Origin: Streptomyces sp. MP131-18
Lineage (GTDB): Bacteria > Actinomycetota > Actinomycetes > Streptomycetales > Streptomycetaceae
Reading direction: 5' to 3'
Assembly: GCF_001984575.1 (NCBI RefSeq)
Contig: NZ_LZNS01000001.1
Span: forward strand, 3,024,872-3,088,871
DNA length: 64,000 bases
Positions 33,038-41,306 of this stretch are shown piece by piece. Each line of letters opens with the position of its first letter. Position 1 is the stretch's first letter. The notes beneath the pieces are model-generated. The model saw only the letters and a program-made list of their open reading frames with translations. It was not told where the DNA came from and made no database searches. Both the position numbers and the translations under genes were made by a program.

Positions 33038-34861
33038 CTACGCGGTGTCCGCGGCCCGCCGCGGCACCTCGGGGACGGGCAGGACGACGGTGGTGCGCAG
33101 TTCCCCGAACGCCCCGCCGGGCACGGCGGGCGCGCGCGGGGATACGGGCGGGAGCGTCGTATAGGCGGCGCCCTGTCCTGGCCTCGGGTCGGGCTCGCCC
33201 TTGTTGGGCCACAGCGCCATCGCCCGTTCGGCCTGCGCGGTGATGGTGAGCGCCGGGTTGACGCCGAGGTTGGCGGACACCGCGGAGCCGTCGACGACCG
33301 AGATCCCGGGGTGCCCGTGCAGCCGGTGGTACGGGTCGACCACGCCCTGCCCGGCGTCGGCGCCGATGGGGCAGCCGCCGAGGAAGTGCGCGGTCAGCGG
33401 GGAGCCGATCAGCTCGCCGACGTTCGTACCCGCGAAGCCGTTGATGTCCTCGGCGAGCCTGCGGGCGGCCTCGGCCCCCTCGGGTATGTGGTCCGGGTTC
33501 GGCGCGCCGTGTCCCTGCCTGGCCGACAGGGCTCCCTTCCCGAGCCCGCGCCGCTTCCGGAACGTGGTCAGGGAATTGTCGTGGGTTTGCATGACCAGGC
33601 CGATGATGGTCCGTTCCGACCATCTCCGGTTGGACATCGATATCAGGAACAGCAGCGGGTGGCGCAGCGACGTCAACGCGTACGACAGCGCCCGCGGCAG
33701 GCCGCCCCTGGGGAACTGCTCGATCGACAGGAACCCCATCGCGTTGGAGCCCTTGCCGTAGCGCACCGGCTCGATGTGGGTGTGCTCGTTCGGGTGAATG
33801 GACGAGGTGATGGTGACGCCATGCGTGAAGTCGGGCTCCGCGTCCCGGCCGTGCCTGGCGCGGTAGCGCCGCGGGCTGGTGCGGGCGCCGACCAGCGCCT
33901 CGGAGTTGGTGCGGGTCAGCGTGCCGAGCCGGTCGGATATGCGGGGCAGCGCGCCGCTGTCGCGCATGCGGTGCAGCAGCGTCTGCGTGCCGTAGGTGCC
34001 CGCCGCGAGCACGACGTGCCGCGCGCGCAGCGTGCGCCCGCGACGCCGCCGCCCGCGCGCCGAGGCGTCGGTCGGCACGGCGGTGACCAGGTGGCCGTCC
34101 CCGCCGGGCAGTTCGGTCACGGCGGTCACGGTGGTCAGCGGGTGGACCTCGGCGCCCGCGCGCTCGGCGAGGTACAGGTAGTTCTCGTTCAGCGTGTTCT
34201 TCGCGCCGTGCCGGCAGCCGGTCATGCACTCGCCGCATTCGGTGCAGGCCCGGCGGGCGGGCCCGGCGCCGCCGAAGTACGGGTCGGGCACCTCGCCGCC
34301 CGGGCCGGCCGCGGCGGTGCCGTCGCCGTCGTGCTCGTCGCCGAAAAAGACGCCGACCGGCGCCAGGTGGAACGTGTCGCCGCAGCCCATCTTCTCGGCC
34401 GCCGCCTTCAGATGCCGGTCCACCGCGGTGACCGTCGGGTTGGTGCGGACCCCGAGCATGCGCGCGGCCTGGTCGTAGTACGGCGCCAGCTCCTGCCGCC
34501 AGTCGGTGATGCCGCGCCACTGGCGGTCCTCGAAGAACGCCGCGGGCGGCACGTACAGCGTGTTCGCGTAGTTGAGCGAACCGCCGCCGACGCCCGCGCC
34601 CGCGAGGATCATCACCTTGCGCAGCAGGTGGATGCGCTGGATGCCGTACAGCCGCAGCCGCGGCGCCCACAGGTAGTTCCGCAGATCCCAGGAGTTCTTC
34701 GGGAGGTCGGCGCGGCCGAAGCGGCGGCCGGCTTCGAGCACCGCGACCCGGTAGCCCTTCTCGGTCAGCCGCAGCGCGGACACCGCGCCGCCGAACCCCG
34801 AGCCGACGATCACCACGTCGTAGTCGAAGTCCTGCGCGTCGCGTCCGTCATCGCCTGTCAT
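33038..34861 (-). CDS. GMC-family FAD oxidoreductase (cholesterol-oxidase-like) with cysteine cluster
   Basis: This 607-residue flavoprotein has the FAD Rossmann motif VVIVGSGFGGAVSALRLTEKG at the N-terminus and the GMC C-terminal segment GISVVDGSAVSANLGVNPALTITA with GGCPIG before it. The sequence CTECGECMTGCRHGAKNTLNEN is striking: four cysteines spaced like an iron-sulfur ligand set, as found in one actinobacterial GMC branch. It should oxidise an alcohol or sterol, but the substrate is unknown. Its ATG overlaps the stop of the aldehyde dehydrogenase by one base (TGATG), so alcohol and aldehyde oxidation may be consecutive steps in one pathway. Confidence 0.87.
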   Translation of the reverse strand: MTGDDGRDAQDFDYDVVIVGSGFGGAVSALRLTEKGYRVAVLEAGRRFGRADLPKNSWDLRNYLWAPRLRLYGIQRIHLLRKVMILAGAGVGGGSLNYANTLYVPPAAFFEDRQWRGITDWRQELAPYYDQAARMLGVRTNPTVTAVDRHLKAAAEKMGCGDTFHLAPVGVFFGDEHDGDGTAAAGPGGEVPDPYFGGAGPARRACTECGECMTGCRHGAKNTLNENYLYLAERAGAEVHPLTTVTAVTELPGGDGHLVTAVPTDASARGRRRRGRTLRARHVVLAAGTYGTQTLLHRMRDSGALPRISDRLGTLTRTNSEALVGARTSPRRYRARHGRDAEPDFTHGVTITSSIHPNEHTHIEPVRYGKGSNAMGFLSIEQFPRGGLPRALSYALTSLRHPLLFLISMSNRRWSERTIIGLVMQTHDNSLTTFRKRRGLGKGALSARQGHGAPNPDHIPEGAEAARRLAEDINGFAGTNVGELIGSPLTAHFLGGCPIGADAGQGVVDPYHRLHGHPGISVVDGSAVSANLGVNPALTITAQAERAMALWPNKGEPDPRPGQGAAYTTLPPVSPRAPAVPGGAFGELRTTVVLPVPEVPRRAADTA

Positions 34862-36435
34862 CAGCGGAACCTCAGCGTCTTGAGCGCCCGCAGGGAACGG
34901 GTCATCAGCTCGGCGTAGCGGCGGTCGTCGAGGCCGAGCGACGGCGCCATCGGCAGCAGCCGCTGCTGGGCGACCGTCTGCGACTCGGTGTACTTGAGGA
35001 TGCCCTCCGCGCCGTGGCGGCGGCCGATCCCGGAGTCGCCCATGCCGCCCATCGGCGCCTGGATGCTGCCGTAGGCCGCGGCGTACGCCTCGTTGATGTT
35101 GACGCTGCCGGTCCGCAGCCGCGCCGCGATACGCCGGGCGCGCCGCGCGTCCCGGGACCACACCGAGGAGTTGAGGCCGTACCTGCTGGCGTTGGCACGG
35201 GCGACCGCCTCCGCCTCGTCGGCGAACCGGTGGACCGAGACGACCGGGCCGAACGTCTCGTTCTCGCACACCAGCATCGACGGCTCGACGCCCGCCAGGA
35301 CGGTCGGCTCGTAGAAGAACGGGCCCAGGTCCGGGCGCGGCTTCCCGCCGGTGAGTACCTCGGCCCCGAGCGCCACCGCGTCCTCGACGTGCCGCACCAC
35401 GGTGTCCAGCTGCCGCTGGGAGGCCAGCGAGCCCAGGTCCGTGCCCCAGTCGAGCGGCGCGCCGAGCCGCAGCGCCCCGACCCGTTCGAGGAAGCGCGCC
35501 AGGAACGCGTCGGCCACGCGCTCGTGCACGAGCAGCCGCTCCACGGAGATGCACAGCTGCCCCGCGGAGGCGAAGCAGGCCCGGACCGCCCCGGCCGCGG
35601 CCTTGTCGAGGTCCGCGTCGTCGAGCACCAGCATGGCGTTCTTGCCGCCGAGTTCGAGACTGGTGCCGATCAGGCGGGCCGCGGCCCGCTCGGCCACCTC
35701 GCGCCCCGTTCTGGTGGAGCCGGTGAACGTGACGTAGTCGGCGTGCCGGACGACGTGCGGGCCGACGACCGGGCCCTCGCCCAGCACGATCTGCCACACC
35801 TCGGGCGGCAGCCCGGCGTCGATCAGCTGCGCCCGCGCCCACAGCGCGGTCAGCGCGGTCTCGGTGTCCGGTTTCATCACGACGGCGTTGCCCGCGGCGA
35901 GCGCGGGCAGGGCGTCGCCGACGGACAGTTCGAGTGGGTAGTTCCACGGCGAGATGTGGCCGACGACGCCGCGCGGGTGGCGCAGCTCGCTCACCCGCGT
36001 CAGCACGGGGATGGCCCCGGCGTGCCGCCTCGGCCGCAGGTAGGCGGGCGCCCTGCGGCCGTAGTGCCGGGCGGCCATCGCGACCGCCTGCACCTCCTCG
36101 TGGGCGTGCAGTCTGGCCTTGCCCGTCTCCAGCTGGATCAGGTCGAGGACGAGCTTCTGACGGCGCAACAGCAGGTCGTGGAAGCGCAGCAGCACGGCGG
36201 CCCGCTGCCGCACGGGTCTCGCCGCCCAGGCGGGCTGGGCCGCCCTGGCCCGCTCGAAGGCCATGGCGACGTCGTCCTCCGTGGCCTCGGGCAGCTCGGC
36301 GAGCCGGTCGCCGGTGAGCGGCGAGTGGCAGGCCGTCCTGCCCCGGCCGATGACGCCCCGGGTCAGCTGCTTCACCAGATCCTCGGTGACCACGCGCGGC
36401 GGGCGGGCCGGGGAATCGGACTGCACTGTCGTCAT
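34861..36435 (-). CDS. Aldehyde dehydrogenase, succinate-semialdehyde dehydrogenase (NADP+)-like
   Basis: This 524-residue ALDH-superfamily enzyme has the catalytic Cys in ACFASAGQLCISVERL, the Glu in LELGGKNAM, the NAD(P)-binding VTFTGSTRTGREV, and SPWNYPLELSVGDALPALAAGNAVV. The overall sequence resembles the GabD2 group (succinate semialdehyde to succinate), but broad aldehyde specificity is possible. The start is ATG 36435. It is the first gene of a two-gene operon with the GMC oxidoreductase. Confidence 0.87.
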   Translation of the reverse strand: MTTVQSDSPARPPRVVTEDLVKQLTRGVIGRGRTACHSPLTGDRLAELPEATEDDVAMAFERARAAQPAWAARPVRQRAAVLLRFHDLLLRRQKLVLDLIQLETGKARLHAHEEVQAVAMAARHYGRRAPAYLRPRRHAGAIPVLTRVSELRHPRGVVGHISPWNYPLELSVGDALPALAAGNAVVMKPDTETALTALWARAQLIDAGLPPEVWQIVLGEGPVVGPHVVRHADYVTFTGSTRTGREVAERAAARLIGTSLELGGKNAMLVLDDADLDKAAAGAVRACFASAGQLCISVERLLVHERVADAFLARFLERVGALRLGAPLDWGTDLGSLASQRQLDTVVRHVEDAVALGAEVLTGGKPRPDLGPFFYEPTVLAGVEPSMLVCENETFGPVVSVHRFADEAEAVARANASRYGLNSSVWSRDARRARRIAARLRTGSVNINEAYAAAYGSIQAPMGGMGDSGIGRRHGAEGILKYTESQTVAQQRLLPMAPSLGLDDRRYAELMTRSLRALKTLRFR

Positions 36436-36534
36436 AGCCGGAGAGTACGACCGTCCGACCACGGCTGACTACCTATTGGTAACTGGTTTTCGCCAGCGAA
36501 CACTGGCGCGAATTGCCGGGCCGCGGCGCCCGGG

Positions 36535-39075
36535 TCAGCCGCCGGCACGGTAGCTCTCGGCCACGACGTCGTAGATCTCGCCGAGCCGGTCCCGCTGGGC
36601 CGCGGGGCCGCGCACCTGCACGACGTGGTAGGCGCCGTCGATCAGGAACGCCCGGTTGTGCGCCACCCGGTCGCCCTGGTCGTTCCGCCAGGTGAAGATG
36701 CCCTCCGCCCATAGGATGTCGCCGACCCGCGTCTCGTACAGGTGCTCCGCCGACCTGAACTGGTAGGCGCGGTACTCGGCCAGCTCCGGCTCCTGCCCCA
36801 TCTGGTAGTCCCTGGGCTCCTCGGCGAACTCGCCGACCCGGTCCCGGCCCGGCACCACCAGGACTTCCAGGCCGTCCCCGGCGTAGATGATCTGGCCCTC
36901 CCCGTTCTCCCCCTGCCGCTCCCACCCTTCGGGAACGGTCAGCGCGAACCCGCCCTCGTCCTCCTGCACGACGTAGCCGTCCGGCGGCGGCGCGAGCTGC
37001 TGGTCCTCCTCCGCGGGCGAGGGCTGCGTGGCGTCCTCGGTGGGCTCCGGCGCCGGGTCCTCCTCCTCGACCGGCGGCGACTCGTCCGCCGTCGGGTCGC
37101 CCCCCGGCTGCGCATCCGGCGCCTCCGGCGCCGGCGCGGCCCCGCGCGTCGTCCCCTCGTCCGACATGAACGCCAGCACCGAGGCGACCGCCCCGGCCAG
37201 GCCGAGCAGCACGAGGACGAGTATCGCCCGGCCGAGGCGGCGCGGGCTGCGCGGGCGCCGCGGGCGCCGGCGCGGGCCGACCAGCTCGCCCCGGCGGCGC
37301 ACGATCGGCAGGCGCCGCGGGTCGGCGGGCCGCCCCGGTTCGAGCGCGGGCGGGGCCGTCACCGTATTGCGGCCCACCTCGGGCTCCGGCGCGCTGCGCA
37401 GCAGCGACCGCAGCCAGCCCCGCAGATCCTCGGCGCGCGGCCGGTCGGTCGGGTCCTGCCGCAGCAGCGACTCGATGATGGGACGCAGGGCGCCGCAGTC
37501 CTCGGCGAACGCCGGCTGCTCCGCGCAGACCGCCTGCGTCAGCTCCGCCGCGTTCTCCTCCGGATAGGGCGGATACCCCTGAACGGCGCGGAACAGCAGC
37601 GCGCCCAGCGCCCAGAAGTCCGCGGGCGGGCCGACCGGCGGGGCGAGCCGCCAGTTCTCGTACACCGGCCCGGCCTGCTCCGGCGCCCAGCGCTCGGTGA
37701 CGGCGCCCACGGTCATGATGCGCGCCTGCCGCGCACGCTCGGCGGCCAGCGCGGTGTCAGGGCCGCGGTAACGGGTCCCCGCGCGCCGTACGGCGGCGGC
37801 GGGCGCCGGCTCCTGCGCCGGCTCCGGCCGGGGCTGCGGCGGCTCCTGGCCCCGCTCCTGGCGGGGCATCGGCTCCCAACCGGTGCGCACCGGATGCGTC
37901 GGCCGCCCGGTCCCCGGCACATCCGTCGGCCCGGTGGAAGAACCGTTGCCGCCGCGGCGCGCCGCGCCCGCCTGGGTGCCCGCCCGGTAGGCGGCGATGG
38001 CGCCGCTGCGGGCGGCCCGGTCCGTGCCGCCCGGCCGCGCGGTGTCGTCCCCGCGGCGGGCACCGCCCTCGAAGTCCCAGGTGGCCGGCAGCTGTTCACC
38101 ACTGCCCGCGTGCCCCGCGCGCCCCGCGTCCGGCGGTCGTTCGTGCGGCTGCTGGGGCGCCCCGCCCTGCTCCCGCACCCGCGCCACGAGCCCGGCCGCA
38201 CCGCCCGGGTCCGCCGGGCCGCCGTCGTCCTGCTCGTCGACGCGGGGCATGCTCCCGGTGTCCCAGCGCCGGTACGCCTCCGGCCCGAACGGCTGCGCCT
38301 CGAAGCCAGGCGGCAGCCCGCCCTGCTCCCGCACCCGGGCGGCCAGCTCGCCGTGCTCCGACGCCCGGCCCTGGTCCTGCCAGGGCGCGCCCGGCTGCGG
38401 GCCCTGCGGCGGCGGGGCCGGCGCGGGGGCCGCGGGCAGAGCGGGCTCCTGCGCCGGCGCGAACGTGTCGGGCACGCCCGCGGGCAGCGGGTCGTAGCCG
38501 CACAGCGCCTCCTCCGCCGCGCCTGCCGCGAGGCCCGTCAGCACCGCGCGGCCGTCCTCGCAGATCAGCACCGTACGAGCCGTGACGTTCCGATGGGTCC
38601 AGCCGTGCGCGTGCACGATGCGCAGCGCCGCCAGCAGATCGGCCGCCACCTCGGCGGCCCGGAACGGGCCGAGCCGCTCCTCCGCCAGCACCGCGGCGAG
38701 CGGCCGGGCCGGTACTAACTCACTGACGATCCACAGGCCGTCGCCCTGGACGAAAACGTCGAAGACCTGGTCGAGACGCGGGTGGTCCGGCACCCCCGCC
38801 GCCGCGACCGCGGCCTCCACCGCCCGCCGCACCACCGGATCATCCGGCGTGCGCGTGGCACTCTCCTCGTGGCCGCGCGCCACCGGCCGCACCCCGCGAC
38901 CGTCGTCGTCGAGCGTCTCCGCCTCGACGACCTCGGGCAACGGCACCTGGCGCACCAGGACTTCCTGCCCGCTCGCAGTGTCGAAGGCCCGTGACTCGAT
39001 CAGCTCGAACTCGTCCGAAGGCGTCCTCGGAAGCCGATAGCGATTGGCCAACAGCCGTCCCGCGTAACTGTCCAC
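36535..39075 (-). CDS. Transmembrane Ser/Thr pseudokinase with split kinase domain
   Basis: This 846-residue protein has a kinase-like N-terminal half but key residues are missing. The HRD motif reads HRN (161-163), the DFG region reads LTGLA (179-183), and the beta-3 Lys position is Arg42. The N-lobe and early C-lobe (1-200) are separated by ~235 low-complexity residues (Pro, Gly, Gln, Arg; ARVREQGG occurs twice) from the rest of the C-lobe (APPVGPPADFWALGALLFRAV, 479-498). One membrane helix lies at ~614-636. The ~210-residue outer part ends in a folded domain (DEGGFALTVPEGWERQGENG onward) similar to that of the neighbouring active kinase. Probably a regulatory partner of that kinase. GTG start with GGGGAGG upstream. 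Confidence 0.88.
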   Translation of the reverse strand: MDSYAGRLLANRYRLPRTPSDEFELIESRAFDTASGQEVLVRQVPLPEVVEAETLDDDGRGVRPVARGHEESATRTPDDPVVRRAVEAAVAAAGVPDHPRLDQVFDVFVQGDGLWIVSELVPARPLAAVLAEERLGPFRAAEVAADLLAALRIVHAHGWTHRNVTARTVLICEDGRAVLTGLAAGAAEEALCGYDPLPAGVPDTFAPAQEPALPAAPAPAPPPQGPQPGAPWQDQGRASEHGELAARVREQGGLPPGFEAQPFGPEAYRRWDTGSMPRVDEQDDGGPADPGGAAGLVARVREQGGAPQQPHERPPDAGRAGHAGSGEQLPATWDFEGGARRGDDTARPGGTDRAARSGAIAAYRAGTQAGAARRGGNGSSTGPTDVPGTGRPTHPVRTGWEPMPRQERGQEPPQPRPEPAQEPAPAAAVRRAGTRYRGPDTALAAERARQARIMTVGAVTERWAPEQAGPVYENWRLAPPVGPPADFWALGALLFRAVQGYPPYPEENAAELTQAVCAEQPAFAEDCGALRPIIESLLRQDPTDRPRAEDLRGWLRSLLRSAPEPEVGRNTVTAPPALEPGRPADPRRLPIVRRRGELVGPRRRPRRPRSPRRLGRAILVLVLLGLAGAVASVLAFMSDEGTTRGAAPAPEAPDAQPGGDPTADESPPVEEEDPAPEPTEDATQPSPAEEDQQLAPPPDGYVVQEDEGGFALTVPEGWERQGENGEGQIIYAGDGLEVLVVPGRDRVGEFAEEPRDYQMGQEPELAEYRAYQFRSAEHLYETRVGDILWAEGIFTWRNDQGDRVAHNRAFLIDGAYHVVQVRGPAAQRDRLGEIYDVVAESYRAGG

Positions 39076-39176
39076 GATGCCTCCCCACCGCGTGCGAACC
39101 TCCGCGCCCGATCCGGTGTCTCACCATACGCGCCGCGGACAAGACGCGCCTACGGTCCGTCAACTCTCAATCATTC

Positions 39177-41234
39177 TCAGTTCAACGGCTGGAATGTGGC
39201 GAAAGCCGTCTCCCTGAGCGTGCGGCAGGAGGCGTCATCCCACTCCTCCGCCGGGCACGTGATCATCACGGCGTAGCCGCGGTCGTCGTCGACCCGGAAA
39301 CCCCTGTTGAGCACACGTACCCGTTCACCGCGCTCGGTACGCTCGAACTGCCAGTCCGCAACGGTCGGATAGTCGCGCCACTCGATCGTCTCCAGGCTGA
39401 TCAGCTCGTAGTCCGTGCTGTTCTGCCTGACCGCGGGCTCGAGAGAACGCCAGGCGGCCTCCGCGTCCTCCCCCGGGCTGCTGTTGAAGTCGACCTGCAC
39501 CTTGGGCGCCGAGCCGTCCGGAGCGCTGTATATCGCCCCCGAGTTCTGACCCGCTATGCCCGTGCGCTCCCAGCCGCGCGGCAGGGACATGCTGAAGTTG
39601 AAGTCCCCGTCGACGACTTCGGCGTACCCGGCCGGGCTGTCCGGCACGGACGCGTCCGGATCGTTCTCGGGCGTCGCGCCCGGCGGCCCATCCTCGGCCG
39701 GCGGATCGCCGTCCTCCTCCGACGCGTCCCCCGACGGGCCTTCCCCGGCCGGGTCCTCTCCGGCCGGGTCCTCCTCCGACGGCTCGTCATCGGCGGGAGC
39801 GGACGGCTCACCGCTGCCGTCCCCGCCCTGCGCGCCGCCGTCGTCGCCCTCGTCGCCGCTCCCGAGCTGCGCGGCGAGCAGCACACCGACCAGCGCGAGC
39901 AGCGCCACGACCACACCCGCGGCGATCAGAACGCGCCGGCGCCCGTCGTCCTGCCCGGTGCGCGTCGCGGGCATCGGCCCGGTGGAACCCCCGGACGCGC
40001 CCTCGGACGACGCCGGGGAAGCGGCGGGCGCCGCCGGCGCGACGGCTGCGGCCGGCTGCGCCGGCGTGGGCGCCGCCTCCGGCACGTCCACCGCGACCGT
40101 CGGGTCCTCAACGGCGGCCAGCGCCGCGGTCAGGAGCCGGCGTGCGCCCGGCTCGTCGATCCGCTGTGCCGGCTTCTTCATCAGCAGCTGGGTGATGACC
40201 TCGGTCAGCGGCCCCGCGCTGAGCGGCGGCGGCACCGGGTCGTGCATCACGGCCGCCAGCGTGGCGATGGCGCCGCCCTCGTCATAGGGCGGGCGGCCTT
40301 CCACGCAGCAGTACAGCAGCGCGCCGAGCGACCACAGGTCGGCGGGCGGCCCGGGCGCCTCGCCGGTGGCCCGCTCCGGCGAGATGTACGACGGGGCCCC
40401 GACGAGCATGCCGGTCGAGGTGATGGACGGGTCGCCCTCCACCTTCGCGATGCCGAAGTCGGTGAGCACCACGCGGTTGTCCTCGTCCGCGATGATCACA
40501 TTGGACGGCTTGACGTCGCGGTGCAGAATCCCGGCGGCGTGCGCGGCACGCAGCACGTCGAGCACGGCCAGCCCGATCTCGGCGGCGCGGCGCGGCGGCA
40601 TGGGGCCGTCGTTCCTGATGATGTCGGCCAGCGAACGGCCCTCGATCAGCTCCATCACGATCCACGGCCTGGACCCCTCGTCCACGACGTCGTAGATCGT
40701 GACGACGCCGCGGCTGCGGATCGTCGCGATCGCCTTGGCCTCCCGCAGCGTCCTGGTGATCATCCGCTTGCGCTCGGCATCGTCGACACCGGGCGGCAGC
40801 CGCAGCTCCTTCACGGCGACAGCCCGCCCCAGCACCTCGTCGGTGGCGTGCCACACCGTGCCCATGCCGCCCCGCCCGACGACGGCCCCGAGCCGGTACC
40901 GCCCGTTCAGCAGCCGGACTCCCCGCACCACCTGGGTCGCCTTGTCCTCGCCCGCCCCGGCAGCGGAGGACTCCGAACGGTCCCCCGAACCGTCCTTCCG
41001 CTCCCCCGACTTCGCGGCCCCCGCCGCGGCTGCGGGCTCCGGCTCCGGCTCCGCGCCGGACTCCGCGCTCACCCGCGGATCGGCAACCCGGCCCGCCCCC
41101 TCGGCCCGCGGAGCGGGCTTCTCGGGGGGCGGAGGCGCCGCGTCCCGTGGTGTCTTCGCCGCCTCGGGCGGCGGCTCTGCGGCGTCGGGTGTCTTCTTCT
41201 CGCGCGGCTCGATGTCCCCGTTGTCTTGGCCCAT
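39177..41234 (-). CDS. Transmembrane Ser/Thr protein kinase (Hanks type)
   Basis: This 685-residue kinase has a ~100-residue acidic/Pro-rich head, then a complete kinase domain: Gly loop GRGGMGTVWHA, Lys142 (VAVKEL), Glu in TLREAKAIA, HRDVKPSN with Asp240, DFG (259-261), activation segment ITSTGMLVGAPSYISPE with Thr candidates, and ADLWSLGALLY. A single membrane helix follows (VLIAAGVVVALLALVGVLLAAQLG), then an acidic low-complexity stalk and an extracellular domain (NFSMSLPRGWERTGIAGQ...) similar to the pseudokinase's, with no PASTA repeats. The start ATG follows GGAGGGG. A 100-bp gap to the pseudokinase gene suggests co-transcription. Confidence 0.93.
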   Translation of the reverse strand: MGQDNGDIEPREKKTPDAAEPPPEAAKTPRDAAPPPPEKPAPRAEGAGRVADPRVSAESGAEPEPEPAAAAGAAKSGERKDGSGDRSESSAAGAGEDKATQVVRGVRLLNGRYRLGAVVGRGGMGTVWHATDEVLGRAVAVKELRLPPGVDDAERKRMITRTLREAKAIATIRSRGVVTIYDVVDEGSRPWIVMELIEGRSLADIIRNDGPMPPRRAAEIGLAVLDVLRAAHAAGILHRDVKPSNVIIADEDNRVVLTDFGIAKVEGDPSITSTGMLVGAPSYISPERATGEAPGPPADLWSLGALLYCCVEGRPPYDEGGAIATLAAVMHDPVPPPLSAGPLTEVITQLLMKKPAQRIDEPGARRLLTAALAAVEDPTVAVDVPEAAPTPAQPAAAVAPAAPAASPASSEGASGGSTGPMPATRTGQDDGRRRVLIAAGVVVALLALVGVLLAAQLGSGDEGDDGGAQGGDGSGEPSAPADDEPSEEDPAGEDPAGEGPSGDASEEDGDPPAEDGPPGATPENDPDASVPDSPAGYAEVVDGDFNFSMSLPRGWERTGIAGQNSGAIYSAPDGSAPKVQVDFNSSPGEDAEAAWRSLEPAVRQNSTDYELISLETIEWRDYPTVADWQFERTERGERVRVLNRGFRVDDDRGYAVMITCPAEEWDDASCRTLRETAFATFQPLN

Positions 41235-41306
41235 GCGTCCCCTCCGGCTTCCCCGGCCATTGTCACCCATGCCGCCGACTCCCTGGGCCCGGGGAGCCGC
41301 GCCGCC

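Noticed and set aside
33038..35947. One long minus-strand frame covering the GMC oxidoreductase and much of the aldehyde dehydrogenase
   Set aside because: The upstream half is Arg/Gly-rich shadow of the aldehyde dehydrogenase in another frame. The real start is ATG 34861, coupled to the dehydrogenase stop.
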